This document shows positions 38,541 to 47,839 of a stretch of 64,000 nt of DNA, in pieces (position 1 is the stretch's first letter; every line of letters starts with the position of its first letter). The notes beneath the pieces were generated by a model that saw only the letters and a list, made by a program, of their open reading frames with translations, searched no databases and had not been told where the DNA came from. The translations under genes and the position numbers were made by a program. The DNA comes from Candidatus Thalassarchaeum sp. (lineage in GTDB: Archaea; Thermoplasmatota; Poseidoniia; Poseidoniales; Thalassarchaeaceae): positions 17,937-81,936 of the forward strand of contig JAKURL010000008.1 of NCBI GenBank assembly GCA_022449345.1, in the 5' to 3' direction.

Positions 38541-39764
38541 GTGTCTCGGCGCATCGACATCCTCGGAGCGGGTCTTTCCGGACTTTCCGCTGCTACTTTG
38601 CTCGCCAGTGAAGGATACGATGTACATGTACATGAAATTCGCAAGGATTCCGGCGCACGATTTGATGGAGATTTCCAAGGTATTGAGAATTGGACGAGTA
38701 ATGTCGATTTCTTTGTTGAGATGCGCGAATGGGGGCTCGACCCAGATGAATTCAAATCCGATCCATTCAGCATTATTGATCTAATTCACCCCGACGACGA
38801 AATCACCAATCCGGTAACCGATGGGATTGCTTTTCGCGTTGTCGAGAGAGGAACCGATGAGCATTGTATAGATCAAGGATTCAAGAGAATGGCTTTAGCA
38901 GCCGGCGCGCAAATCCATTACGAGACTCGCAAAGACCCGAGCGAGTGCGATATCATCGCTGCCGGACCTAAGGATTCTAGCGCTGTGGCTTTCGGAGAAA
39001 TTTTCCACACTGACCATCCGAATATCGTCGCATTCCAACTCAATGACAAGTTGGCTCCGGGTGCCTATTCATATCTCATTATCATCGATGGAGTTGGGTT
39101 GATTTGCACCTGTCTTTGGAGACAGCAAAAGAAGTCCAGTCGATACCTAAACGAAACCATCGCTTGGTACGAGCAAAACTACGAACTCAATCGAAGGCCG
39201 ATTAAGCGAGTAGGAGGTAAAGGGGACTTCTCCATACCAGATCGCTACATTCACGAAGGACGTTATTACGTTGGTGAAGCGGGAGGATTACAGGACTTCA
39301 TGTGGGGCTTCGGAATGCGCTATGCCATCACCAGTGGAGTATACGCTGCTAATTCGATAATGGGTGCAAATGATTACGAGAAACAGATTCGCAGTCGCTT
39401 GCTTCCATTGATTAGGGCCAGCGCCATAAATCGATTCCTGATGAATCGAATCGGCGACCGTGGATTCAAGATGGTGGCGAATTATTGGATGCGACACCAA
39501 GCTCGCAAAGGAGACGGTCTAGAATTCATGAAATGGGTCTATCAACCGGGGATTTTCCGAAGAGCCATCTGGCCGATTGTTAGATTTGGAATGCTTCGAA
39601 GAAAGAAGATTGCAGATGGCAGAACCGTATCGAGAATGCCGTTCAGAAAGGCACTCTCTCGAGACGTTTGGGAACCAACTTCTCAGGCGGAAGAAATCGG
39701 CAAACAATGGAAGGAAATTCAGCGAGGTGGTGGAGGTATATCCTTCACTGAAACCGATACCTGA
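38541..39764 (+). CDS. Geranylgeranyl reductase-family FAD oxidoreductase
   Basis: RIDILGAGLSGLSAATLLASEGYDVHVHE; YYVGEAGGLQDFMWGFGMRYAITSGVYAA. Confidence 0.83.
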   Translation: MSRRIDILGAGLSGLSAATLLASEGYDVHVHEIRKDSGARFDGDFQGIENWTSNVDFFVEMREWGLDPDEFKSDPFSIIDLIHPDDEITNPVTDGIAFRVVERGTDEHCIDQGFKRMALAAGAQIHYETRKDPSECDIIAAGPKDSSAVAFGEIFHTDHPNIVAFQLNDKLAPGAYSYLIIIDGVGLICTCLWRQQKKSSRYLNETIAWYEQNYELNRRPIKRVGGKGDFSIPDRYIHEGRYYVGEAGGLQDFMWGFGMRYAITSGVYAANSIMGANDYEKQIRSRLLPLIRASAINRFLMNRIGDRGFKMVANYWMRHQARKGDGLEFMKWVYQPGIFRRAIWPIVRFGMLRRKKIADGRTVSRMPFRKALSRDVWEPTSQAEEIGKQWKEIQRGGGGISFTETDT

Positions 39765-39807
39765 ACGTGCAAATTTCTCATCACTAAACACCCGTTTGAT
39801 TCATATT

Positions 39808-39822
39808 CCGACCTACGGTCGG
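39808..39822. repeat. Perfect 6-bp stem, TAC loop, 5' of hydratase gene
   Basis: CCGACC-TAC-GGTCGG. Confidence 0.8.
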
Positions 39823-39828
39823 CAGATT

Positions 39829-40686
39829 ATGACATCATGGCCTGACATGCAGTCAATGGCGCACAACCTTGTGAACTATGGAACGACGGATAACGGTATA
39901 GCCATCATCGAACTGTGCTCTGATTCTGCTGGAGAACCCCTAACTGAAGGTAAGACGCCGGTCAACACATACACTCACTCGATGATGAGAGACATAGACC
40001 AGGCAGTACTCAAGGCTCGGTTCGACGATGACGTGACTGTGATTCTACTCACTGGTTTTGGAGAGAAGTTCTTCTCAGCAGGAGCCAGTATCAGCATGCT
40101 CGATTCGGTCAGTCCCGGATTCAAGTACTTCTTCTGCCTACACGCCAACGAGACCCTGAGCAGACTGGAACAGACTCCCAAGCTCGTAATTGCCGCCCTG
40201 AACGGACATGCCGTTGGTGGTGGACTGGAGATTGCTATGTCGGCAGACATCCGCATCGGCCGCAAGGATTCTGGCCAGGTAGGCCTCCCAGAAGTCTCAC
40301 TGGGAGTCCTCGCAGGGACTGGTGGGACTGCTAGGCTGTCCCGTCTAGTCGGTAAGGCGAGGGCGATGGAAATCATGGTAACGGGACGAAAGTTCTCGTA
40401 CGAGGAGGCCAAGGAGATGGACCTAGTACATGACGTCTGGGCTGGCAGCCTTGAGGAGTTTCGCCAAGATATCCTCGACTACGCTGGCCAGTTCACTCTG
40501 CCTTATGCGGCAAGCAAGGCGATCGGAAACATCAAGCGAAGTGTCCAGAGTGGTATGGAGATCCCTCTCGAGTACCACCTAGCACTCGAGAGAGAGTTGC
40601 AATCTGACTTGTTCCAGAGCGATGATGCGAAGAAAGGTATTGCCGCATATGTGAACAGGGAAGTTCCAGAATTTGATGGAAATTGA
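39829..40686 (+). CDS. Enoyl-CoA hydratase/crotonase family
   Basis: ALNGHAVGGGLEIAMSADI and LPEVSLGVLAGTGGTARLSRLVG; both catalytic-position Glu present; start ATG 39829 (ORF from 39577 overlaps upstream gene). Confidence 0.9.
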   Translation: MTSWPDMQSMAHNLVNYGTTDNGIAIIELCSDSAGEPLTEGKTPVNTYTHSMMRDIDQAVLKARFDDDVTVILLTGFGEKFFSAGASISMLDSVSPGFKYFFCLHANETLSRLEQTPKLVIAALNGHAVGGGLEIAMSADIRIGRKDSGQVGLPEVSLGVLAGTGGTARLSRLVGKARAMEIMVTGRKFSYEEAKEMDLVHDVWAGSLEEFRQDILDYAGQFTLPYAASKAIGNIKRSVQSGMEIPLEYHLALERELQSDLFQSDDAKKGIAAYVNREVPEFDGN

Positions 40687-40690
40687 GATT

Positions 40691-40708
40691 CGCACTCTTT
40701 AGAGTGCG
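40691..40708. repeat. Perfect inverted repeat between hydratase and diiron oxygenase genes
   Basis: CGCACTCT-TT-AGAGTGCG. Confidence 0.85.
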
Positions 40709-40752
40709 GTTTCGGATACAGCGTTTGATATACCTGTTATATCTGCCCATGG

Positions 40753-41898
40753 ATGATGGCAGACGCAGAGATAGTGGGAGACTACACACAGAACTTTGAG
40801 GCGTGGATTGACGAGTTCAACGACTGGCAGACGAGAATCGGTTTCGACCCCTCTTGGTTAGGTGACTACCGCTTCGACATCAAGTTCGACTGGGACACCG
40901 CTGGAGACAGCATTGAGTTCGGTGATTTCGAAGGCAGACCAAAGTGGGAACGGAGGATGCAAATCCCACAGCAAACCATCAGGGATGCTATCATCAGTAT
41001 GATTAGCGTTCAGGGCGATACCGAGTTCGCTTCGGTTGAGCAGCAGAATCACCTTCTGGCATCTGCTCCAACAGAATACGACAAGAAATCGGCTCTTAGG
41101 ATAATGTGTGAGGAGCAGCGGCACGGCTGGCAGATGGCTTACCTCCTATGCACTTTCTTTGGTGAGCAAGGAGTTCGTGAAGCTGCTAAACTACTCGAGA
41201 GGAATGCTCAGGATGGAACTCGTATCCTAGGCTCATTCAACGAACCGATAGACCATTGGTTAGACTTCTTCATGTTTACTCACTTCATCGATCGTGATGG
41301 CAAGTACCAGTTGAAGATGCTGAGCACATCTTCGTTCAAACCTCTGGCGGCTTCGATGGGTCCAATGCTCAAGGAGGAGTCTTTTCATCTCGGTACAGGT
41401 GCCAACGGGCTACGCAGGATTGTCAAGCAGGGAGTCATTCCCTGCGCTTTGATTCAGAAGTACGTCAACAAGTGGGTGAGTACAGGACTCGATTTATTCG
41501 GAACTGATGATTCGTCCAGTGCTCAGTGGGCATATGTTTACGGCGTCAAGGGTAGATACGATGAGAGAGAAGCTGCTGAAGCAGCCGATAGAGAGCATCT
41601 AAACGAAGCCAGCAGGGAATTGTACTTCCAAGAACTCAGAGATGAGATGATTAGGATCAGCAAGGCCCGAAAGGAGGGTGAACCTGAGCTCTACATCCCG
41701 TCAGACAAGTTCAAGCGCGAAATTGGTAGGTACGCCGGTAAGCGTTATACTGTCCACGGAGAGGTGTTTGAGGGCGATGATAACGCTTGGGATGAGTACC
41801 TCTCAACGGTTCTGCCAACTGACGAGGACGAGGATAAACTAGTCAACGAGTACTTGAAGGGAGAATGGATTCAGTACCGAGAGTGGAAGGGCGACTGA
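40753..41898 (+). CDS. BoxB/PaaA-like diiron ferritin-like protein (candidate acyl/aryl-CoA epoxidase)
   Basis: E91, E121xxH124 (EEQRHGWQMAYLL), D180, E209xxH212 (LKEESFHLGTG) four-helix diiron ligand pattern. Confidence 0.75.
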   Translation: MMADAEIVGDYTQNFEAWIDEFNDWQTRIGFDPSWLGDYRFDIKFDWDTAGDSIEFGDFEGRPKWERRMQIPQQTIRDAIISMISVQGDTEFASVEQQNHLLASAPTEYDKKSALRIMCEEQRHGWQMAYLLCTFFGEQGVREAAKLLERNAQDGTRILGSFNEPIDHWLDFFMFTHFIDRDGKYQLKMLSTSSFKPLAASMGPMLKEESFHLGTGANGLRRIVKQGVIPCALIQKYVNKWVSTGLDLFGTDDSSSAQWAYVYGVKGRYDEREAAEAADREHLNEASRELYFQELRDEMIRISKARKEGEPELYIPSDKFKREIGRYAGKRYTVHGEVFEGDDNAWDEYLSTVLPTDEDEDKLVNEYLKGEWIQYREWKGD

Positions 41899-41915
41899 GT
41901 CTAGGGGGATTCTGC

Positions 41916-42476
41916 ATGCAGCATGTTGCTTTGACCTCATTCGACAAGGAGCGTTGCGCTCCGTTTTTTGAGAAGCTAACTGAATACTTCCATGAGCATC
42001 ATCACTCCGCTGAGCAAGATGCAGCGGGGTACGAGGAACTGCTATACCTCATCCGCCGACCATATACTCCTGAGATGCTGGATATGATTGACCTTTGGAT
42101 GGGTCTGCCCGAGCGCGATTGGCGCGACGAGACCCAAAGAGAAGTAATGCTGGCGCTATATGCCATCAGGTACCCAGACACATTGCTCATAGAGAGTTTT
42201 ACTGAGAAAGCCAAATCGGACATGCGACGACTTTCCGCCTACCTCCACTTCACCGGCCACACCTACGCCATCTGGGACGAGGACTCTCGCAGAGGATTGA
42301 GCAAGTTGGGAATCGAGATTCCCAGCACTGAATCTGCTGACCCATTCATTTACGGCGCCTATGTCTCAGCCATTGAGTTGCTAAAAGACGTGGCACCATT
42401 CACATGCTTCCTCGAGCATGATGTGCCGCGACAGCGACTTTTCCAAGCAGCCCTTGCTGCTTTTGGTAGGGAGTGA
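41916..42476 (+). CDS. Hypothetical protein in epoxidase cluster
   Basis: Between the diiron gene and HAD on the same strand; likely start ATG 41916 (MQHVALTSFDKERC). Confidence 0.65.
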   Translation: MQHVALTSFDKERCAPFFEKLTEYFHEHHHSAEQDAAGYEELLYLIRRPYTPEMLDMIDLWMGLPERDWRDETQREVMLALYAIRYPDTLLIESFTEKAKSDMRRLSAYLHFTGHTYAIWDEDSRRGLSKLGIEIPSTESADPFIYGAYVSAIELLKDVAPFTCFLEHDVPRQRLFQAALAAFGRE

Positions 42477-42480
42477 TTCG

Positions 42481-43371
42481 ATGGATGTTCGGACCGTCGC
42501 CGTAATCGGCGCCGGGACGATGGGCGCAGGAATTGCACAGGTTTGCGCTCAAACAGGTTGGCAAACCAACCTATTCGACGCTTATCCTGAAGGATTGGAA
42601 CGTGGCATGAATACCATTAACGAATTCTGGGACAATGGAATCGCTCGAGGAAAAACAACTCCTGAACAGAAAGAAGAGTGGTCAGCAAATATTCACACAT
42701 TCTCTGACATGAGAAATGCAGTCAAAGATGTAGATTTGGTTATTGAAGCAGTTCCTGAAATTATGGAAATAAAAGCAAGAATATTCCATGTTCTTTCCAT
42801 AGAAACGAAAGAGGATTGTATCTTAGCAACAAACACATCCTCACTTTCAATCTCTAATATCGCACAGGCCTCAGACCGTCCAGACAAAGTAATTGGAATG
42901 CACTTTTTCAATCCAGTTCCAATCATGAAATTGCTTGAGATTGTCCGACACGATTCGTGCTCGGAAGCCACCATCGCAGCGGCGCAATCAATCGGTTCTG
43001 CGATGGGTAAAGAGACCATATTAGTCAATGATGTACCAGGATTCGCAACCAGCAGACTTGGGGTAGTTCTCGGCAATGAAGCTATTCGAATGCTGGCCGA
43101 TGGGGTTGCCAGCGCTTCGGATATCGATACCGCGATGCGCCTTGGTTATCGACACCCAATGGGTCCACTGGAACTCTCAGACTTGGTCGGACTGGATGTG
43201 AGACGGGATATCCTCAACAGTTTGGCTGAGGCATTCGACGATGATTCATATCAACCTCATCAGCTGCTCAATTCACTGGTTGAGGAAGGCAGTCTCGGGA
43301 AGAAGAGCGGAAGAGGGATTTACGATTGGACCAATGGTAACAAGTCCGAACGTGAGGACCTCCCATTGTGA
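42481..43371 (+). CDS. 3-hydroxyacyl-CoA dehydrogenase
   Basis: VRTVAVIGAGTMGAGIAQVCAQTG, GMHFFNPVPIMKLLEIV, NDVPGFATSRLG, HPMGPLELSDLVGLD. Confidence 0.94.
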   Translation: MDVRTVAVIGAGTMGAGIAQVCAQTGWQTNLFDAYPEGLERGMNTINEFWDNGIARGKTTPEQKEEWSANIHTFSDMRNAVKDVDLVIEAVPEIMEIKARIFHVLSIETKEDCILATNTSSLSISNIAQASDRPDKVIGMHFFNPVPIMKLLEIVRHDSCSEATIAAAQSIGSAMGKETILVNDVPGFATSRLGVVLGNEAIRMLADGVASASDIDTAMRLGYRHPMGPLELSDLVGLDVRRDILNSLAEAFDDDSYQPHQLLNSLVEEGSLGKKSGRGIYDWTNGNKSEREDLPL

Positions 43372-43390
43372 CTAATCGGGAGGAGATGAG

Positions 43391-43660
43391 ATGATTCCAC
43401 TCTGGGTAGAAATGATCGGTGTCATTGCCGGATTTCTAGGTGTAATTGCATGGTTTCCACAGATTCGAAGAGTGTGGTCGGAAAAGAAGCACGATGGAAT
43501 CTCACTACCAACTTTCACGTTAGTTTCAACCTCACTTATGATCTGGCTAGTTTACGGAATCATGATTGAATCTGTGGCGATGATTCTAGCAAATATAGCC
43601 GCTCTGTCTTGCATTTTTGCGATAATCGCGGGTGTCTTGAAACTACGGCGTGAGGAATAG
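43391..43660 (+). CDS. SemiSWEET/PQ-loop transporter
   Basis: IAGFLGVIAWFPQIRRVWSEKKHDGISLPTFTLVSTSLMIWLVYGIM. Confidence 0.8.
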   Translation: MIPLWVEMIGVIAGFLGVIAWFPQIRRVWSEKKHDGISLPTFTLVSTSLMIWLVYGIMIESVAMILANIAALSCIFAIIAGVLKLRREE

Positions 43661-43680
43661 ACATAACAAGAGTGGGTAAT

Positions 43681-44481
43681 TCATTCCTCTTCGGATAAAT
43701 AGCCAAAATTAGCCGGCCGCTTCTCTAGAAAAGCGGAAACACCTTCTGCGAAATCTGGGGTAAGTGAAGCGGCAGTAATTAGGGCCTTTTCGAACTCAAG
43801 TTGAGTTTCCATGAAGGTTGTAGATGATGCATCGAGTAATTGTTTGGTACCTTGTTTACTGGCTTGAGCCCATGAGCTCCAATTTCTTGCAACCTCGATC
43901 GCTCTGTCAATTAGTGATTCTGAACCTGTGAGTTCGTCTACTGCTCCAAATTCGAGGGCTTGATCGCCAGTCCAAACTTCGTTATCGAAGAAAAATCGGC
44001 GAGCACGTTGGTATCCTACCAATCGTGGAAGTAGCCAAGTTGAGCCTCCATCTGGCGATAACCCGAGTGAAAAAAAGGCGGCTGCAAGCCTAGCATCTGG
44101 AACACAGACACGATAGTCAGCGCATAGCGCGAGACCTAATCCACCACCGGCCGCAGATCCGTTGATTGCTGCGACGTATACAGTCGAACTGCGACGGAGT
44201 CGTAATTCAAGTGGGTGCAATACGCTGGTCAATTCGTCGACGAGATTTGCGATTGTGCCGTCATCAATCGAGTCTGCGAACTCATCAATGTCCGCTCCGG
44301 TACAGAAAAATCGGCCTGTTCCAGTGAGTACAATTGCCTTGCAAGAAGGGTCGTCTAACAAACCACCCATGACAGTAGAAATTTCGCGAATAGAAGTACG
44401 TGAGAAGGCATTTCTTGCCGCCTCTTCGGAGAGTGTGACAACGGCAACTCCGCCGTCATGGCGTTCGACCCCGATTCCCAT
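43681..44481 (-). CDS. PaaG-like enoyl-CoA isomerase/hydratase family
   Basis: GSAAGGGLGLALCADYRV..FFSLGLSPDGGSTWLLPRLVG; lacks both hydratase Glu, keeps PaaG-type PD. Confidence 0.88.
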   Translation of the reverse strand: MGIGVERHDGGVAVVTLSEEAARNAFSRTSIREISTVMGGLLDDPSCKAIVLTGTGRFFCTGADIDEFADSIDDGTIANLVDELTSVLHPLELRLRRSSTVYVAAINGSAAGGGLGLALCADYRVCVPDARLAAAFFSLGLSPDGGSTWLLPRLVGYQRARRFFFDNEVWTGDQALEFGAVDELTGSESLIDRAIEVARNWSSWAQASKQGTKQLLDASSTTFMETQLEFEKALITAASLTPDFAEGVSAFLEKRPANFGYLSEEE

Positions 44482-44551
44482 GATGTGGCGGTGTCGACTC
44501 TACTTTTGAACTGCATGAATGTGATAAGTCGCGTCGCGCCGCCCCAATAAC

Positions 44552-45970
44552 ATGCACGCGCGCGAGAACATCTACATCAACGGGAAGTGGATTCCTGCAA
44601 GTGGCGAAGGCAGCATCGAAGTGGTCAATCCAGCAACTGAGCAATGCATCGGTTCGGTGCCTGTTGGTAGTGCTACAGATGTAGAATCGGCGGTCTCAGC
44701 AGCTCGTGCAGCATTCCCCGCTTGGTCGCAATCGAGTATCGAAGAGCGTCAAGGCTACCTGAATGCGATTTCAGCGGCGATTGCAGAGCGTGGAGAAGAA
44801 ATCGCCGAATTAATCACTTCAGAAGTTGGAACTCCAATCAATTACAGCAGAATGGCGATGGTTGGAACTCCTAGGGTGGTTTCTAGATTATATGCAAAGA
44901 TGCTCGATTCCTTTGAGTGGGAGGAAGAAGTTCGGAACTCACTCATCGTCAAGGAATCAATTGGTGTAGTCGGTATGATTACTCCTTGGAATTTCCCACT
45001 TCACCAAATCATCGGCAAGGTCGCTCCTGCACTGGCTGCTGGCTGTACAATGGTCCTCAAACCATCGAAAGAAGCCCCGCTGAACGCATTCTTGCTAGCT
45101 GATATCATCGACAAGAGTGGTCTTCCTGCAGGGGTATTCAATCTAGTCTCAGGACATGGTCGCGAAATCGGTGAGACTCTTTCGGCTCACCCAGAAGTCG
45201 ACATGGTCAGTTTCACAGGGTCAACCGGCGCTGGAGTAAGTGTCTCACAAGCCGCAGCGCCGACAGTAAAGCGCGTCACTCTAGAATTGGGTGGAAAGAG
45301 TGCCAATGTAATCCTAGATGATGCCGACATTGAAAAGGCTGCTAAGATGGCGGTTTACGCTTGCTTCAACAATTCTGGACAAGAATGCTCGAGCCTAAGT
45401 CGACTAATCGTACCAGCAACAGTGCGTGATGAGGTAGTCGAGGTAATCTCTGCCACAATTGCGCGCTATACAGTAGGCGACCCGATGGATGAATCGATGC
45501 GCTGCGGACCGATGGTATCGGCGCGACAGCAAGAATCGGTCGCCGGCTACATAGCCTCAGGAATAGCCGAAGGAGCCACCCTTGTTGCGGGAGGCGAGGG
45601 TATGCCAGATGGCCTAGATTCAGGATTCTATGTCAAGCCGACCGTGTTCGCAGATGTATCTCCGGAGATGACAATTTTCCGCGAGGAAATCTTCGGACCT
45701 GTGCTATCAATCACCACTTACGAGACAGAGGATGAAGCGATTGCACTTGCCAACGATTCGGAATACGGACTGTCTGGCGGCGTCTGGTCAGGCGATGAAG
45801 ACAGAGCCTTGCGATTCGCCCGCCAAATGAGAACTGGACAAGTCAGTATCAATGGTGGCGCATTCAACATCAGCGCTCCATTTGGTGGATACAAGTTGTC
45901 AGGTAATGGTCGTGAACTTGGGGTTCATGGACTAGAGGAATTCCTTGAAGTGAAGGCCATCCAGCGTTAG
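44552..45970 (+). CDS. NAD(P)-dependent aldehyde dehydrogenase
   Basis: [69 protein letters not shown]. Confidence 0.95.
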   Translation: MHARENIYINGKWIPASGEGSIEVVNPATEQCIGSVPVGSATDVESAVSAARAAFPAWSQSSIEERQGYLNAISAAIAERGEEIAELITSEVGTPINYSRMAMVGTPRVVSRLYAKMLDSFEWEEEVRNSLIVKESIGVVGMITPWNFPLHQIIGKVAPALAAGCTMVLKPSKEAPLNAFLLADIIDKSGLPAGVFNLVSGHGREIGETLSAHPEVDMVSFTGSTGAGVSVSQAAAPTVKRVTLELGGKSANVILDDADIEKAAKMAVYACFNNSGQECSSLSRLIVPATVRDEVVEVISATIARYTVGDPMDESMRCGPMVSARQQESVAGYIASGIAEGATLVAGGEGMPDGLDSGFYVKPTVFADVSPEMTIFREEIFGPVLSITTYETEDEAIALANDSEYGLSGGVWSGDEDRALRFARQMRTGQVSINGGAFNISAPFGGYKLSGNGRELGVHGLEEFLEVKAIQR

Positions 45971-45982
45971 GAGTTGTAAAGA

Positions 45983-46567
45983 ATGGTCGGCAGATTGCTG
46001 GTCATAACCGGTGCTAGCGGAGTTGGAAAGTCAACCCTTACCGCAAGACTCGCAGCCTCGCTAGAAATCGATAAGGTGGTATCTAGTGATACGATTCGAG
46101 AAACTCTCCGCACTCAAATTTCCAAAGAAGAATCACCTGCTTTACACCGATCATCCTTCCAACCGGCAGGAGCAGGGGCAATCGGAGATTGGAAGGAGAC
46201 GGTTGCACCTCTGAAAGATGCCATACAAGCGGTTGTAAATAGAGAGAAGGAAAGAGGAGGGAGCCTGTTGATGGAGGGAGTTCATTTCATACCCAACTTA
46301 GGTATAATCGATGACTGGAGAGCAGCAGGTGGGAATGCCTGTGGCGTTGTTTTGGCAGTTGAAGACGATGAGGAACACGTGCGAATGATAGTCGGTAGGC
46401 GCAAGCACAACGGTAGACCTGTTCGGCATTATCTCGACCATATCGGAAGAATTCGAGAAATACAGGATGAGATGGTTAGATTGGCGGATAATAATGGCTG
46501 GTTGGTGTTGGACATTACAAAATCCGATAATCTGATTGGAAAAATAGAGGGTTATCTTAATGCCTAA
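45983..46567 (+). CDS. P-loop kinase, 2-phosphoglycerate kinase-like
   Basis: LLVITGASGVGKSTLTARLA, VVSSDTIRETLR, GGSLLMEGVHFIP. Confidence 0.75.
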   Translation: MVGRLLVITGASGVGKSTLTARLAASLEIDKVVSSDTIRETLRTQISKEESPALHRSSFQPAGAGAIGDWKETVAPLKDAIQAVVNREKERGGSLLMEGVHFIPNLGIIDDWRAAGGNACGVVLAVEDDEEHVRMIVGRRKHNGRPVRHYLDHIGRIREIQDEMVRLADNNGWLVLDITKSDNLIGKIEGYLNA

Positions 46568-46585
46568 ACTAGATTCCAGAATGTT

Positions 46586-46963
46586 GTGGAACGAGTACCG
46601 CTGATACTTGCTGGTGCGGCCAATGGTGCAATTCTGGCAACACTGATGATTCTACTACTCATTATTCCCGATGACATCGTTTTCGGAACATTCCCAGTTG
46701 CAATGCTCAGCTTCCTAATAATCATCCTTATTCCACCATTCTTGATTAAAAAAATCTGCACTGAAAGATTCAACGTAAATCCAAGTTTGAAACACCTAAT
46801 TCCAGTCTCCTTCTTGACCTTCTTTCTTCCAATTTTAGGTCCAGCATTTGGAGGTCCATCCTTGAACGTAATTTCCTATTGGCTCTCGCTTATCGTGGCT
46901 GCCGCTTTAGGAGGAGCTATCTGGAGCATCCCGTTTGTTATGTTGAAAAAAAATAATCAGTGA
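46586..46963 (+). CDS. Hypothetical membrane protein
   Basis: About 4 TM segments; non-ATG start. Confidence 0.55.
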   Translation: MERVPLILAGAANGAILATLMILLLIIPDDIVFGTFPVAMLSFLIIILIPPFLIKKICTERFNVNPSLKHLIPVSFLTFFLPILGPAFGGPSLNVISYWLSLIVAAALGGAIWSIPFVMLKKNNQ

Positions 46964-46966
46964 TTC

Positions 46967-47803
46967 TCAGTTGCCTTTCCACTCAGCATCCTTCCGCTCA
47001 AGGAAGGCCTGAACACCAATTTCCTTGTCTTCGGTGTCAAAGAGAGCGACGAACTCCGACCTCTCCGCTAGAATTCCTTCAGACATTCCGAGATCAAGAG
47101 AAGCACGCACAGCTCGCTTTGCAACCTTGATTGTGTAAGGCGACTTTCTTGCGATATTTTCCGCCATTTCCATAGTGCGAGTCTCAAGATCCTCAGGCTC
47201 TACTACATCGTTGACCAATCCGAGCCTTAGCGCCTCTTCCGAGCCAACCATCTCTCCGGTCATTACCATCTCCATCGCCTTGCCATAGCCTAGAATGTCT
47301 GCAAGGCGTTGGGTTCCACCGCCACCGGGAATCAAGCCAAGATTGATTTCTGGAGTTCCGAACCTGGCGCGTGTGCTGGCTATTCGCAAATCGCAGGAAA
47401 GGGCTAATTCGATTCCACCGCCTAGAGCAAAGCCATCGACCATGGCGATAGTTGGCTTTGTTAGATTCCAGATTCTCTCCCATGCATTGTTCTCAAAGAA
47501 AGGTCGGACGTCGTCGGAATTTTTGCCAGCAAACTCCGAAATGTCTGCTCCAGCCGCGAAGGCGGCTGGTTTCTGGCGCTTGCCTTCAGGCGCTGGCGGA
47601 GGGTCAGCACCACGAATTACTACGACTCGAACATTGTCATCCGCCTCTGCATCGGCGCAGGCTTGCTTCAGTGCATCATGCGAGGCCGCATTCAGAGCAT
47701 TGAGTTTCTCAGGCCGGTTAAGTGTCCAAACAGAGATTACTCCACCGGCCGGACTAGAACCCTCAACTGGCACATTCTCGACCAGTAGCACGTCATCGCT
47801 CAT
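46967..47803 (-). CDS. Enoyl-CoA hydratase
   Basis: MVDGFALGGGIELALSCDLRIASTRARFGTPEINLGLIPGGGGTQRL; both catalytic Glu present. Confidence 0.94.
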   Translation of the reverse strand: MSDDVLLVENVPVEGSSPAGGVISVWTLNRPEKLNALNAASHDALKQACADAEADDNVRVVVIRGADPPPAPEGKRQKPAAFAAGADISEFAGKNSDDVRPFFENNAWERIWNLTKPTIAMVDGFALGGGIELALSCDLRIASTRARFGTPEINLGLIPGGGGTQRLADILGYGKAMEMVMTGEMVGSEEALRLGLVNDVVEPEDLETRTMEMAENIARKSPYTIKVAKRAVRASLDLGMSEGILAERSEFVALFDTEDKEIGVQAFLERKDAEWKGN

Positions 47804-47839
47804 AGTGCGCCGAAGAGCCGCCGCCGCTTGAAGATACGC

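Noticed and set aside
47295-47831. 178-aa plus-strand ORF opposite enoyl-CoA hydratase
   Set aside because: Antisense shadow of a clear crotonase
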